The position numbers were made by a program, and so were the translations under genes. Of a stretch of DNA of 64,000 bases, positions 52,236 to 64,000 are shown in pieces. This stretch comes from Hydra vulgaris. Its lineage: Eukaryota > Cnidaria > Hydrozoa > Anthoathecata > Hydridae. Each line of letters starts with the position of its first letter. The stretch's first letter is position 1. The stretch spans positions 36,765,001 to 36,829,000 of the forward strand of contig NC_088921.1 of assembly GCF_038396675.1 (NCBI RefSeq), written 5' to 3'. The notes under the pieces are model-generated. The model was not told where the DNA came from. It worked only from the letters and a program-made list of their open reading frames with translations, and made no database searches.

Positions 52236-54495
52236 AATAACGAATAACAAAAAAAAGTTTGAGGCAGTTGCTGTTTTTGGCCGCCATCTTGAAAAAAAAT
52301 GCCCTTTTCTTACATAAATTGTCATGCTAGCTGCAATTTCTTTCCAGGATTTAATTCCGCGACTAATTTTGCCTCAGAAAACACTCGTTAACTTGAACTT
52401 TTTGAATAAAGTTTATTATTTGCCATACCCTAATTATATTGAATATTAAAGCCCATACGACTTTAGAACGTTGTAAGACGTTGTAGAAACGTCTTACAAA
52501 TGTCGAAAAAAAATCGCCACTTTCCACCGGATTTATCACGAAGGTTTAAAAAACGAATAAAAATAGTCAAAAAATTTTAAGACTTATGAGACACCCTAAA
52601 TGTAGCGAAAACAACAACAATAACAAACGCTTGTGGTAAAACATGTAATTTGAAAAGATAAAACGGTAGAATATTATTTACGCAAAAGTTTCATCAATTT
52701 TATCTTAGTGATCGGAATAATTTTTATTTTAATAAGTTTAGGTTGTTTGTTATTGTTTATACAGTTTTTTTGTCATTAAATTTCATATGGCTAAAAACTC
52801 ATCAGGTTCTAGTACTATTTTTAGTGAGTATACACTTTTTTTGTCAAAGTTAGCAGATGAGCTAACTACGTACAATCTGAAAAAACTTAAATTTCTTATG
52901 AAAGATTTTTTACCTGGTAAGATGTTTTCATCTAATAATACAATTTACTAAATTCTGTTAAAGTATTCTAAATTATTTATTAAAATATTCAATTTAGAGA
53001 ATAAAAATAAGTTCAAGTGTATTTTTAAGAAATCAAAAAAAGACAAATTGAGATTTATATTAGATTCTACTATATTAGATTCAATCAAATGAATAAAATT
53101 GAACTGATTTATAATTTTAAAAATGCACATTGCACTTAAAACAATGTTATTGTTTTGTTATTGTGCTTCAATTCTTTCCTTTTAAACCTGATACAATATT
53201 TATTGAATAAATTAACAATGTAACCAGGTCTAAAAGGCCTAAAGTAGGACTCTTGGGTTCAAAGTACCAACATAATATGAATACAAGGGACAGTGGGAAT
53301 ATAAGGGGAGGGTGGGAATTTTAGGAATTTTTTTACAGAATACAAATAAAACATTTTAACTCTAGTGTGGGTTGTGAATGTACATTTTTTAACAGCTATT
53401 TTATCATAACTTCAAAAGGATTTAATATTCTTATATAAATTTTGTACTATGGTGAGAAATAAACCAAAAGCTAATTTTTGGCAAATCAAATTTTATGAGA
53501 TTTTTTAAAGGTCAACAATTTTAAATTCTTATTCTACTGAAAGTTTTTATTTTTATCAGTGTCTGATAAGATATTTTCTGGTTTTTAAGGCTGATTTACA
53601 CTGATTTTATTTTTTATTTTTGAGATATAGATTTTTTGTTGATAACAAGTAAAAATTAATAAACAGTGTGTGTCTTAATAAGCTTGGGGTTAGTGTTAAA
53701 AATTTCTGAAAATTAATAAACTTCCCCTACCTTGTATTAGGCACACAAAAGTAGTATCAGTGATAGGGGTAGTGAGAGTTCAATCCACTTTCCTAGCATA
53801 CAGTTTTTAAATTTGAAGGAAGTTTTGAGTTTTCTTTTTGACCTTGAAAACCACCAATCAGTTTTGGACAGTAAGAATGAACTAATTCAATACAAGTTTG
53901 CAATCTTTCTACAATTTGTATGTTAGTTGGTTCTAACCTTCAACAAACTTTGTTGAAAGGTGACAATTTTAAAAATTTTGAAGCATTAAAAGCATAACAA
54001 AAGATCAGCCCTTTAGTTGTTATAACAGAATGCTAGATAAATTCTAGCATCTATAGCAAGTATCATTGTATGATAAATTTATATTTTATTATTTTTCATT
54101 CAATAATTCCTAATAATGATAAATCAATTAAAAACACATTTTTTTTCTCTTCTATTTTAAGAGAATTTGTAGCTAGGCAGGTATTAACATTCTAACTTCT
54201 AATACTTTGATAATAAAAGTAAATTTAAAAATCTAGAAAAACCTTTCTTTCAAATAAAAAAATGTGTATGTCAACAATAAAACAATAACATTTTAAATGA
54301 ATTTAAATAATCTCATACTTTTAAATCAATTTGAAAATCATTATTTGACTGCAAAATTATAAAAAACAACTCACGTTATAAATAAATATGTTTTATTAAA
54401 CAATACTACATTGTATATTTATATTAAATATATCAACACAAATACATAATGTTATAAACTCTTAAAACAAAACTCACAAAACATAATGTTTAAAT
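52236..54495. other. noncoding stretch
   Basis: More than 2 kb of AT-rich DNA with no supportable gene, exon or transposon end on either strand. A short minus-strand frame at 52948-53130 is Asn/Ile/Phe-rich and looks random. Confidence 0.4.
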
Positions 54496-54601
54496 TCTTC
54501 CCAATAGGCACAAGAAGTGTTTTAAACATCTAAAAAATTTTGCAACATGTGTTAATGCGTTTTTTAGACGTGTTAAACACATCTTGTGCCCACTGGGTTA
54601 T
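54496..54601. mobile_element. short palindromic MITE
   Basis: The left arm CCCAATAGGCACAAGAAGTG and right arm (complement CCCAGTGGGCACAAGATGTG) continue through GTTT.AAACATCTAAAAAA. The whole is one imperfect hairpin of about 105 bp. Confidence 0.75.
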
Positions 54602-54909
54602 ACTTTGGTAATAACGGTAAATAATAATTTGGTTATAAAGAATTTTTATGGTTTAATACAAGTTTCTGTTGTTTTTGTTTTATCAACATCATTTAAGAAA
54701 TCTGAATTTAATATAGGCTAAATGAAATATAAATTTTATATTATATATGAAATATGATTTTGATTGATGGGTAATATCCTTTAATTTCTTCTTGATGGTC
54801 ATTGAGCTGATTTCTTTTCTCTTTTTGCTGATAAATGCGCCTCCTTCATAACCTCCTGGATCCAGGCAGGTATGGAAGATTTTATTGCTTCTTGTTAGTT
54901 TCAAGTCAA
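54602..54909. other. noncoding stretch
   Basis: A 75-codon minus-strand frame (54916-54689, starting MRLDLKLTRSNKIFHTCLDP) is basic, has no known motif and overlaps the LINE start; not called. Confidence 0.3.
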
Positions 54910-57176
54910 GTCTCATTATTACACTCCATGGTTTTCACCTTCTTGTGCAGCTGCTATATCTAATTGAAATTGTTTTTTTCATCTTTTTCAAATAAAAATT
55001 GTAAAATCAATGTAAAAAGCTGCTTTCTGATGCTATACTCCATTGTTCCCAGTTTTCGAAATCTCATATCTTATCTCAGAAGTTAGGCTTAAGAGACTTT
55101 TGGAAACTCTTCAACAGCATTATGAACAAAACTAACATTCTATATCTAACTCATGGGACTGATCTTGTTTAAAAAACTGATCTATTTGCAAAGAACTTTT
55201 TTTTTAGTTCAACTCTTCAATCTAATGGCCATAGTCTTCCTTCTATCCCAGTTAATCAGGTTAACCCATTGTTAGATAATTAAACCATTCCAGCTTCTAT
55301 TGCTAAAGTCACATTTAAATTAAACTCTTTTATAGCTTGTGGCCCAGACAACATTCCTGTCATAGTCTTAAAATAGTGTTCTCCAGAACTCTTTTCAATT
55401 CTCTCTAAACTATTTAATAAGTGTTTGACCGAATCTTGTTTTCCTGCTGGAAAATTGCCACTAAGCTTCGAATTTTTACAAACTCTGTAGAACTGTCTGA
55501 CCTCTCTAACTTTTGTCCGATCAGTCTTCTATCTGTTTTATTAGCAAGAACTTCGATCAAGATGTTTTTTGATCAACAAATTTCTAACATCCCATCTTGA
55601 GTCAAATAACTTACTGTCAGACAATCAATATGGTTTTCCTTTTTCTTGCTCATCGGCTGACTTGATAGCTGCTGTGGCTAAAAAATTTTATTGTGTCTTT
55701 GATGGAGGCTGTGGGGCAATGGCTTTTTGTTTTGACATATCTAAAGCTTTTGATAAAGTTTAGCATGCTGGTCTTCTCCATAAGCTTGCTTCATATGGTG
55801 ATCTAGGAAAGTTTTTGAGATTATCAAATCTTAAAGCTTTCCCAGATACACCAATTTTTTTTGACTACTTTATTAAAGTTAAACTAGAAGGTCAACACTC
55901 TTCTTCATTTCCAGTAACTTATAGGGTACCTCAATGTTCTATCCTTGGTCCTGTTTTGTTTCTTATCTACATTAATGATCTTCCTAATCATTACATCTAT
56001 GGCTGACGAAATTTGCTGACGAATCAACTTTATACTTCTGTCTTTGTTAAAAGTCTTCTCTTTTCAATTGCTTAAAACAGGTTATCTTGAATCTGATCTC
56101 ACTTCTGTAATGGTAGTGGTGTAGTGGTAGAGTGTTCGCCTTGTAAGCAAGAAGTTTCAAGTTTGATCCCTACCACATCTCTGGTAGTGTCACGCTAACT
56201 TGTTTCTCTGCGCGCAGCCTTGTTTGTAATTGTTTGTGTTTCAGAGTTATGCAGTTAAGAGAGGGTTGTTATAACAACTACAGTTGCCTGCTTGACTGTA
56301 GTGGCTTACATGGCCTTATGTAGGTGAATTTAATTAAAAAAAACAAAACAGATTATGGTTAGCAGTGACAATTAAATTTTAACTCCAACAACTAACTCAG
56401 TTATTTACTGCAATTAACTATCACAGTACTGTCAACATTCCTATAATGATGAATGATAACCCTTTCACTGAGTCTTCTTCTTTACTTCTTCTTGGATTAT
56501 TGTTCACTACTGACCTCTCATGGAAACCATATATACAATCTATACAATATAGATTGGATCTATACAATATAGATAAGACATGAAAACCATATATACAATA
56601 TATAATATAGATTATTATTTACTACTGACCACTCATGGAAACCATATCAATTGCAAAATTAGCATCTGCTAAGGTAGTTTGTCTTTATCATGTTTGCAAT
56701 TATCTTACTCCTAATTACATTCTCCACCTCTGCAAATCTCTTATTAGTCTCTGTATGAAATACTGTTGTCATATTTGGGCTGGTTCTTCTAATTATGCTA
56801 TTTCTCTTTTAGACAAGGTCCAAAAATGCATTGTTAACGAAATCTTCTTTATTTGCCAAGCTTGAGTCTCTCTCCATCAACTTAAAGTTGCATCTCTTTC
56901 CCTTTTATACAAATATGGTTGCTGATCAAAGGAGCTATTATCTCTTGTTGCATCAACCAAAACTCATTCTCGCTTGACTTTTCATTCACCAAAGTCTCAT
57001 CTTTTTTCTGAGTCTGTCCCAACATGCTCTAAAAAATTTTATTTGTCTAGTTTTTTTTCCTTGCACTTCAACTCTTTGGAACTCTCTCCCATCTTCATGC
57101 TTTTTAACTCTATTCTTTGTTTTCTAGTTACTCCCAACTAAATAGTAGTTTGTTGCAGACTTTTTGGGAGTGAATT
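54910..57176 (+). pseudogene. decayed LINE, same family as 16655-18079
   Basis: Plus-strand readings in broken frames: WFSPSCAAAISN, RLKRLLETLQQHYEQN, GHSLPSIPVNQVNPLLDN and ACGPDNIPVIVLK (linker and start of reverse transcriptase), HLESNNLLSDNQYGFPFSCS, FDISKAFDKV, VTYRVPQCSILGPVLF (degraded SGVPQGSILG), KFADESTLY-like catalytic box, CHIWAGSSNYAISLLDKVQK, and a 3' end with CAGACTTTTTGGGAG like the 16655 copy. Many stops. A SINE (56112-56348) is inserted between the catalytic box and the thumb. A 100-bp tangle of ATATACAATATATA duplications sits at 56521-56610. Confidence 0.82.
56112..56348 (+). mobile_element. tRNA-derived SINE (second family), full length, inside the LINE
   Basis: The head GGTAGTGGTGTAGTGGTAGA holds the A box and AAGTTTGATCC the B box. 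The body has TTTCTCTGCGCGCAGCCTTG and AAGAGAGGGTTGTTATAAC, and the tail ATGTAGGTGAATTTAATTAAAA. The same family lies inverted at 59041-59258 and 63436-63656. Confidence 0.85.
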
Positions 57177-57283
57177 AGAATTATAAAAACAAAAAACTTA
57201 TCAAAGTTTGAACTTTTTCTGATTTTTTTTGATTTTTCTGATTTTTCTGATTTTTTCTGATCTTTTACCTGATTTTTTAGTCC
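57177..57283. other. TTTTTCTGA tandem patch
   Basis: A short run of TTTTTCTGA-like units (57210-57275) between the LINE end and the TA array. Confidence 0.7.
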
Positions 57284-57749
<466 letters not shown>

Positions 57750-58414
57750 GGGCAAGAGGGTGTGAGTCATTCCAACTCAAATTAACCCGAAAAATTTTTT
57801 TGCCACTATGTTATCTCAGACTTTGATGAGAATACAAGCTTAAATAAATGAAAGAAAACTTAACTCCAAATTTTAATGTCTGACTCTCTAAGGTTTCAGA
57901 GATATCGATACTCAGCCCCAACATCTTTTTTGACTGTTTTTTTCAGCGCCATTTATTTTTTAAAGTAATTGCATAACACAACTAGCTTTAACTGATGAAA
58001 TACATGTTTAATAGCAGTGTAGTTTTGTACCTGATTATTTTTTTGGGAGAGGAACTCAAAAATGGTTTCTAAAACACTAGAAAATAAGGGCTTCTATATG
58101 AAAATTCAATTTCAAAATGGTAAATAATTTTTGTAAGCTTTTTGACGCCCCATCCAAAAAATGTTTATCTTGAGATGCCTAAAATATATGATTCTGAGAC
58201 TTTTTTCTAATGTTTTATATGTAACAAATGCCATAACACAAAAAAACTGGAAGGTTTTTTTTTTTTAAAAATCAAATTTATTTGCATTTAAAGTTATAAT
58301 ACTAAACTCAAAAAATATTGAAATTACAAAAATAAACTACGGAAATAATTTTAAAAAAATAAACTACGGAATAATAGTTGTAAGAAAAATTAAAATAAGG
58401 CAAGAAGAATTAAC
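57750..58414. other. noncoding stretch
   Basis: No gene recognised; AT-rich, with a duplicated AATAAACTACGGAA word near 58331 and 58360. Confidence 0.4.
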
Positions 58415-58738
58415 CAGGGCTGTAGAGTCAGAGTCGTGGAGTTGGAGTTGCGACATTTGTAGCGGAGTCAGAGTTGCTAAACAAAATTGCGACTCTGACT
58501 CCAATAGAAAAACTTCTCGCGATTGTACAAAATATTTAACCTTCAAAGAATTTTTCATATATTTTGTAAAAAAGTATATTTTTTTAATTATCACGTAATA
58601 TTTTTAAAAGAATTCAAAGAAATTTTATAGTTCGTATTCGTTTAGCTTTGATGTCAGAGTTGGAGTCGGAGTCGTACTTTTAAAATTTCAACAATTGGAG
58701 TCGGAGTTGGAACTTTTTTTTACAACTCCACACCCCTG
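58415..58738. mobile_element. hAT MITE with perfect 8-bp target duplication
   Basis: It starts CAGGGCTGTAGAGTC and ends with the near complement CAACTCCACACCCCTG. The interior is full of GAGTCGGAGT words in both orientations. GAATTAAC flanks both ends (58407-58414, 58739-58746). 324 bp, noncoding, moved in trans by a hAT enzyme. Confidence 0.95.
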
Positions 58739-59040
58739 GAATTAACAATCTTTAACAGTTTCATAAAAAATTATTTCTCTAATTGAAATTTTTCCCAGCT
58801 TTCTTCAATTCTTTGGTGATCAATTTCACTGATTTTGTATTGCCTTCTTGTGACAGTTGTTGGAATATTAATCATTAACAATAAGTTTGTTGATGGAGCC
58901 CAGTGCATATCATCTCTTGAAGGCCAACAATATGACCTTGAAGGGTAAAATGGATGCATGAATCTAACTTGAATGTCTTTATTTTCAACATCAATATCAA
59001 AAGTACTCATTTATTTTTAATTTTACAATTTTTTTTGGTA

Positions 59041-59258
59041 ATTCACCTCCCCAAGGCTGAGAAGGCCACTACAGATTAAGAAGCTACTTAACTGTGGTTA
59101 CCCTCTCTCAACTCTATAACTCCGAAACACAAACCTTGACAAACAACGTTGCTGCATAGAGAAACAAGTTGAGCGCGGTACCACCAGGGATCTGGTGGGG
59201 ATTGAACTCGGAACCACTTGCTTATGAAGTAAGTGCTCTACCACTACACCACTACCGC
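59041..59258 (-). mobile_element. tRNA-derived SINE (second family), inverted copy
   Basis: On the minus strand it starts GCGGTAGTGGTGTAGTGGTA (59258) with a B box GAGTTCAATCC, and ends AGGTGAATTACC. It interrupts the pseudogene between its IYDNNP and MSTFDIDV segments. Confidence 0.88.
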
Positions 59259-59611
59259 ATGGATTCATGGATTGTTATCGTATATTAAACATACAAACGC
59301 TCCAATGCTTATATTAAACAAGCATTCTTTAATGTTTTCATCAGTTTGAAAATTAAAAACAAATGAGTACTCTAATTGTTCAGAAACAACCTTAGCTCCA
59401 ATTTTTGTGTTACTTATTGGAATGAGTTTGTGATTGCTGTGAGTGCCTGATAATGTTTTTGCATTTGCATATCTTTGCTCCATTTCACTTAAGATTATCT
59501 TGTTTGACTTCTTAGATATGTATCATAAACTAATTTCTATGATTTCATTTTGGCAAGAATAAACCATTGTAGATGCTGCAAGTATATGATTTGTTGCAGT
59601 CCCACCAATAC

Positions 59612-60864
59612 CAGGCTTTGTTTTAAAGCGATATGCATAGAGCGATTTGCGTACGCCTTAAGTGATTTTACGTAAGCAGTAAGCGATTTCGGTTAAGCAA
59701 CTTTTTATCATTTTTTAACTTAAATTATTCTATAAACGGTAAGATAAAAAAAGTAATTATTTAAAAAAAAGTTACATTAACTTTTGAATGATGTTTATGT
59801 AAAAATATTTGTTACAAAAGTTTGAATGACAATTATGTTTGACAAAAGTGCTATTTACTAATGAAAAAAACTGAAATGAAATTAAAAGTTTATTTTTTTT
59901 TTGTTTTTATTTTATTGTAATGATTGAATTTTTAAGCTTGAAGCAAAGATCATGAATACATAGTTTAGTTCTGATAAAAAATATGATTTAATTTAAAACT
60001 AATTTCATAAAAATATATAATTGTATTTTTGATAAAAGAAATGTATAATTTAATTTTGATTTATAAAATATATTTAAGTTTATTAAAGTTAAAGTTAATG
60101 CTTGGGTTTAACTTAACTGTCAAATTTATTTGAAAATATTACTAAATATTATTCAATATTAAAATTTTATTTGTTCTTAAAATAAAATTAGTTCATTTTT
60201 ATCGCAATTGATTCTTTCAGTTTTCCTTCCTAAAGATTTTTTTTAACTGAAAATTAAATTTTAAATAAACGGCTGCATCAAAAATTAGCACAAATTGTAA
60301 GTTAAACTTTTTTTTTATAGCGCCAGTTAAAACACAGCGATTGTTTTTTAATAAACAATATATACAGCGATATAATTTTAATAATAAAATAATAAACTAA
60401 TAAACTCTTAATAAATAAAGTAAATAAGTTAGCGTAATTTTTTTATTTATTACTCTCTAATTTTTTTAAGATAAAAAATCATTTGTAGTTGCAAAGCTGC
60501 AATTTTTGCAATTTTGTAGTTGCAAAGCTGCAATTGAAACTTAAGAAATAATTATTTTAAAAATTCAAAATTTTTACATATTTCAATTCATTTAAGCAAA
60601 TGTCGAGAAAAGAACAAAATTTGTTAATATCAAACATTTTTAAAAATGCAATATTGATTTTATTTATTCAATATTAAAAAATTAAAAGAAAATAAACATT
60701 CCATTATAGTAATAATAAAAAAGCTGTTAAATAACATTTAACTCTTTCTGCAGTAATTAATATTATTGTAATTTAAAAAAGTTTTCAAAATAAAGCGAGT
60801 TTTATGGTGTCAAATATCGCGTTAACCTAATGCATTAAGCATTTTTTATTTAAAACAAGGCCTG
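59612..60864. mobile_element. nonautonomous DNA element A (CAGGCyTTGTTTTAAA ends)
   Basis: Starts CAGGCTTTGTTTTAAAGCG and ends with the complement TTTAAAACAAGGCCTG. CAATAC is duplicated outside both ends (59606-59611, 60865-60870). Removing the element and one copy of the duplication restores the host frame to CDGIGGT. 1253 bp, no coding frame. The 6-bp (7 if the terminal C is shared) duplication does not fit hAT, Tc1 or Transib. Confidence 0.9.
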
Positions 60865-61229
60865 CAATACCATCACAGGGTGATTTACCATGACTTGTTG
60901 CAAAGAAAGACTGTACATTTATTTATGAAGTGTTTGCAGTTTTTGTACTGCCCAGCACACCCATCTGAAAAGTAATTAACAGTTTCTATTTGATGAAAAG
61001 TATTGCTTTTAATATGTTCAGTTGTTAACTTCATCACATGATATACCATATCTACATCATGCAGCAAATCATCTGAAATGAGACATAATGAATCACATTT
61101 AAGGATTTTATTTACTTTATAATAAACTACTGTTGGATGCAATGTAGCTTGAATTTTGTTCCAGTGAAAACTTTGTACTTCGTCTTGTACAAAAAACTCA
61201 TAATTTTCTGAGAAATCGCAAAGGAGTAT

Positions 61230-62842
61230 CAGGCCTTGTTTTAAATAACGAATGCTTAATGCATTAGCTTAATGCATTAGCTTAATGTGAGTTTGACATC
61301 ATAAAATTCTATTTATCTTTTTATTTTTTAAAGACATCAAAACTACCGCAATATAATAAATTTTCGCAAAACGCGACCATAAAAAAAATAACTCAATTAA
61401 CTAAAAACAATAAAGAAATGTTATATTGGAATGTTTTTTTTCTTAAAATTTTTTAAATTATTATTAAATAATCAAATGAAATATTAAATTTTTTTAAATG
61501 TTTCACAAACTTTTTTTTTTCTCAACATTAATATATGCATTAAAAAATTAATTTATGATTTAAAGTATGATTTTTTTTATTATTATATCTTAGTTTTTAA
61601 TTTCTGCTTTGCTACTAAAAAACAATTTTTTATTTTTAAAAAGTGAGGGAGTAAAAAATTAAAAAATTAACATTTTATTTATTTACTATACCAGTGATTT
61701 GTATTTGTTAACAGCAAGTTTTGTACGTTCGAAACGTATGTATTCTGCAAATATTTGATACAGCCTTAGAATTCGTCTACAATTTTTAGTAAAAATAAAA
61801 AAAAATACATTTTCAAAAAATTTAATAATATTTGAGATAATACAAAACTTCAGTAGTAAATATATCTTCTACTAAAGAATAAAACGGGTAAAGATCGGTT
61901 TGTGTGCTAACTTTATTGGAAAGTCTGAATATTACACATACCTTTAACATATTAAAAATTAAAAGAATAATTTAAATAACTTTTTAATCAATTTTTTTTT
62001 TAAACTTTAAGGATTTTTCTGTTCACTTTTTGAATAGCGCATAAACTGTTGATTATGTAAAGCTGCTGTTAAAAATAAATACATTTTGAATAAATAAATA
62101 TTTTATATAAAGTATGACATTGCAAGACCTTATTTTTATTATATATATTGTATTGGTTTGCTTCAAGCGTGTTTGCGTTCAATATTTGGGCTTTTCAAGC
62201 AAAACAATCGATCATTACCATAAAACAAAATAAAAATAAAAATAACATAAACAGCGATAATATAAAATATAACTTTTTTGTTTTTTGTTATTCTCTTGTT
62301 TTTACTGTTCAATAGAGGTTTAAGGAATTTCTTTTTATTGCTATAAAAACTTGTATAATTAAATATACTTGGGCTAGCTAAATAAAAAAAATGATACATA
62401 AAAAAATTTATCGCAACATTTAATTATAAATATTTTCTTTATGGTTTTCTTTTAAGTTTCATTTAGTAACTTTGTATACAAAGCAAAAATTGAATAAACT
62501 TATTTTTTGTTACTAATAACAATAAACAATTTTATTAATGATTTTTTATTAATTTGTTATTATTTATCAAAATATATAGCATACTATATATTTTGATAAA
62601 AAAAGCTTAATAAAGCTTAAGTTTTTTCATTAGTAAATAGCGCATATATCCAACATAATTGTCATTTAGACTTTTTTACATAATCGTCAAAGTTGTTTTT
62701 TGTAAAATTAATTACTTCTTTTATCTTACCGCTTAATAGACCAATTTAAAAGTTAAAAAATATCAAAGTTGCTTCGTGTAAATCGCTCTTGGCGTACGTA
62801 ATTCGTACGTAAACTGCCGGCAACTTAACGCTTTAAAACAAG
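61230..62842. mobile_element. nonautonomous DNA element B, same family, opposite orientation
   Basis: Its left end (CAGGCCTTGTTTTAAATAAC, GAATGCTTAATGCATTAG) matches the complement of the right end of element A. Its right end (62540-62842, complement starting TTGTTTTAAAGCG, with TACGTACG, AAGCAACTTT, GGTAAGATAAAA and ATGACAATTATGTT) matches the left part of A. The terminal bases at the right are eroded where a TA-rich satellite begins. About 1.6 kb, noncoding. Confidence 0.85.
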
Positions 62843-62883
62843 CGCTATATATATATCACTCATATATATATCACTCATATATA

Positions 62884-62949
<66 letters not shown>

Positions 62950-62976
62950 TCATATATACATCTCATATATATATAT
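62843..62976. repeat. (TA)n array with TCACTCA interruptions
   Basis: TA repeats flanked by TATATATCACTCATATATA units on both sides. Confidence 0.95.
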
Positions 62977-63151
62977 TAGGGTGCATTGAAAAACAGAATT
63001 TTTTTAAAATTGCCTTGTAATAGCTCTAAATATATGCTATATAATAAAATATCACTGAATTAACAAAAAATTTCAAAATTAAAATATTTTTAGAGTTGCC
63101 TCTAGTCCCTTGAACATTTTAGGGCCCCTAATATTTTGGGAAAAAAAAAAA

Positions 63152-63212
63152 GCTTCTTTTGAGTACCAGGTTGATGTTCAAAAGTAGATCAACCTGGTAC
63201 TCAAAAGAAGCA
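63152..63212. repeat. perfect 24-bp stem hairpin
   Basis: GCTTCTTTTGAGTACCAGG then TTGAT on the left, its exact complement on the right, with a 12-base spacer. It occurs only in the left arm of the fold-back element; the right arm keeps one half. Confidence 0.9.
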
Positions 63213-63435
63213 AAATTTTATAAAATGTTTGAAAATAATATTTGTTTTATGTAAAAATTATTATTTTGAATTTCATTGCATAATAACTATGGTTTTTCAA
63301 CTGAAAATAAAAAAAGTGCCTTTTTACAGGTTTTTCGATAATATTTTTTTTTGTAAAGATTTTTTGTAAAAAAATTATTATTTTCGAACTTTTTATAAAA
63401 TTTCACTTCTTTTTTTATTTTTTATTTATTTTGTT

Positions 63436-63656
63436 ATTCACCTCCTCAAGGCCGAGAAGGCCACTACAGATGAGGAGGCTACTTAATAGTGGTTATAACC
63501 CTCTCTCAACTCTTTAACTCCGAAAGATGAACCTTGACAAACAAGGCCGCTGCGCAGAGAAACAATTTAAGTGCGGTACTACCAGGGACGTGGTGGGGAT
63601 GGAACTCGGAACCTCTCGCTTATGAAGCGAGTGCTTTACCACTACACCACTACCGC
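63436..63656 (-). mobile_element. tRNA-derived SINE (second family) inside the fold-back element
   Basis: On the minus strand it starts GCGGTAGTGGTGTAGTGGTA (63656), with B box GAGTTCCATCC, and ends GAGGTGAATAAC followed by an A-rich tail. The element around it continues on both sides (CTCAAAAG and AAGTGAAATTTTATAAAA). Confidence 0.9.
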
Positions 63657-63862
63657 TTTTGAGTACCAGGTTGATCTACTTTTGAAGAATTTTTTTTTCC
63701 CAGAATATTAGGGGCCCTAAAATGTTCAAGGGACTAGAAGCAACTCTAAAAATATTTTAATTTTGAAAGTTTTTGTTAATTCAGTGATATTTTATTATAT
63801 AGCATATATTTAGAGCTATTACAAAGCAATTTTAAAAAAATTCTGTTTTTCAATGCACCCTA

Positions 63863-63945
<83 letters not shown>
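63863..63945. repeat. (TA)n microsatellite
   Basis: A TA array directly after the right end of the fold-back element; the window ends about 55 bp later in unrecognised sequence. Confidence 0.95.
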
Positions 63946-63948
<3 letters not shown>

Positions 63949-64000
63949 TGCATGTGATAAATAAAATTGCCCAACGCGATACTTTGTACTTGTAAAACTG

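Larger units (their letters stand above)
58771..61229 (-). pseudogene. anonymous transposon-type gene, cut by a SINE and two DNA elements
   Basis: Read 61229 to 58771. LLLCDFSENYEFFVQDEVQS, FHWNKIQATLHPTVVYYKVN, VNYFSDGCAGQYKNCKHFIN, then (after a frameshift and small deletion) ATSHGKSPCDGI, continuing across the inserted element at GGTATNHILAASTMVYSCQN. EMEQRYANAKTLSGTHSNHK and SFVFNFQTDENIKECLF follow. After the SINE come DIQVRFMHPFYPSRSYCWPS and INIPTTVTRRQYKISEID. The conserved SDG..GQYKN and HGK.PCDGIGGT blocks identify a high-copy invertebrate family that I cannot name. It may be a DDE-type enzyme, but catalytic residues are not established. The 5' end is cut by element B at 61230. Confidence 0.65.
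62977..63862. mobile_element. long fold-back element with TA at both ends
   Basis: The left arm (62979 to about 63150, GGGTGCATTGAAAAACAGAA...) is the near-identical reverse complement of the right arm (63690-63860). Further inverted matches lie inside (TTTATAAAATG and complement), so almost the whole 880-bp unit folds back. TA flanks each end. The element carries a SINE in its middle and no coding frame. TA flanks suggest a Tc1/mariner-type mobiliser. Confidence 0.9.

Noticed and set aside
54689-54916. 75-codon minus-strand frame as a host gene
   Set aside because: No splice sites or domain support, and it overlaps the start of the plus-strand LINE remnant.

Overview
The window looks like a piece of a cnidarian genome, most likely Hydra. 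The DNA is very AT-rich. It is studded with about fourteen (TA)n arrays of roughly 80 to 250 bp and packed with decayed transposons of kinds common in Hydra (Tc1/mariner, hAT, Transib/RAG1-like, endonuclease-type LINEs, tRNA-derived SINEs). The species call is an inference from composition and repeat families, not from a marker gene.

Two host genes can be supported. (1) A polyubiquitin gene (11558-13484, +) has five head-to-tail ubiquitin units and a 784-bp intron that splits the codon for Gly35 of the first unit. (2) A minus-strand gene (6372-8330, 5' end not found) is built largely from an array of ten intact 24-nt microexons, spaced about 113 bp apart. All are flanked by canonical splice sites and all are in the same symmetric phase. 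They encode Ser/Thr-rich octapeptides and are followed by a 221-nt last coding exon with an aromatic segment and a basic RGRP-containing tail. This is the most unusual object in the window. Two more short open stretches (32453-32635 and 36271-36495, +) may be host exons, but this is weak.

Layout. 1-5.6 kb: AT-rich DNA, one decayed cnidarian multicopy gene (minus) and a 315-bp MITE. 6.3-8.4 kb: the microexon gene. 9.3-10.5 kb: a nonautonomous element bounded by TA arrays. 11.4-13.5 kb: polyubiquitin. 14.1-15.5 kb: a nearly intact Tc1/mariner element with tandem-repeat termini. 16.6-18.1 kb: a 5'-truncated LINE. 18.3-20.5 kb: a Transib/RAG1-like transposase pseudogene with a lost catalytic Asp. 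21-28.1 kb: a LINE split by a second LINE of the same family, which itself carries a third insertion. 29.5-31.9 kb: a Tc1 element inside a TA array, with a heat-shock-type promoter ahead of its transposase. 31.9-36.2 kb: a MITE, a mariner remnant and another Tc1 element. 36.5-42.4 kb: fragments of several transposon genes. 42.4-45.9 kb: a nonautonomous element and a second Transib-like fragment. 45.9-49.9 kb: a complete-ended hAT element with a perfect 8-bp target duplication. 50-52.2 kb: another hAT-like pseudogene, a MITE and a SINE tail. 54.9-57.2 kb: a decayed LINE hit by a SINE. 58.4-63.9 kb: a hAT MITE, a transposon pseudogene cut by a SINE and by two inverted copies of one element, and a fold-back element with a SINE in its centre.

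Only the ubiquitin gene and perhaps the microexon gene look functional. Nearly everything else is layered transposon debris, and the nesting gives a relative insertion order.
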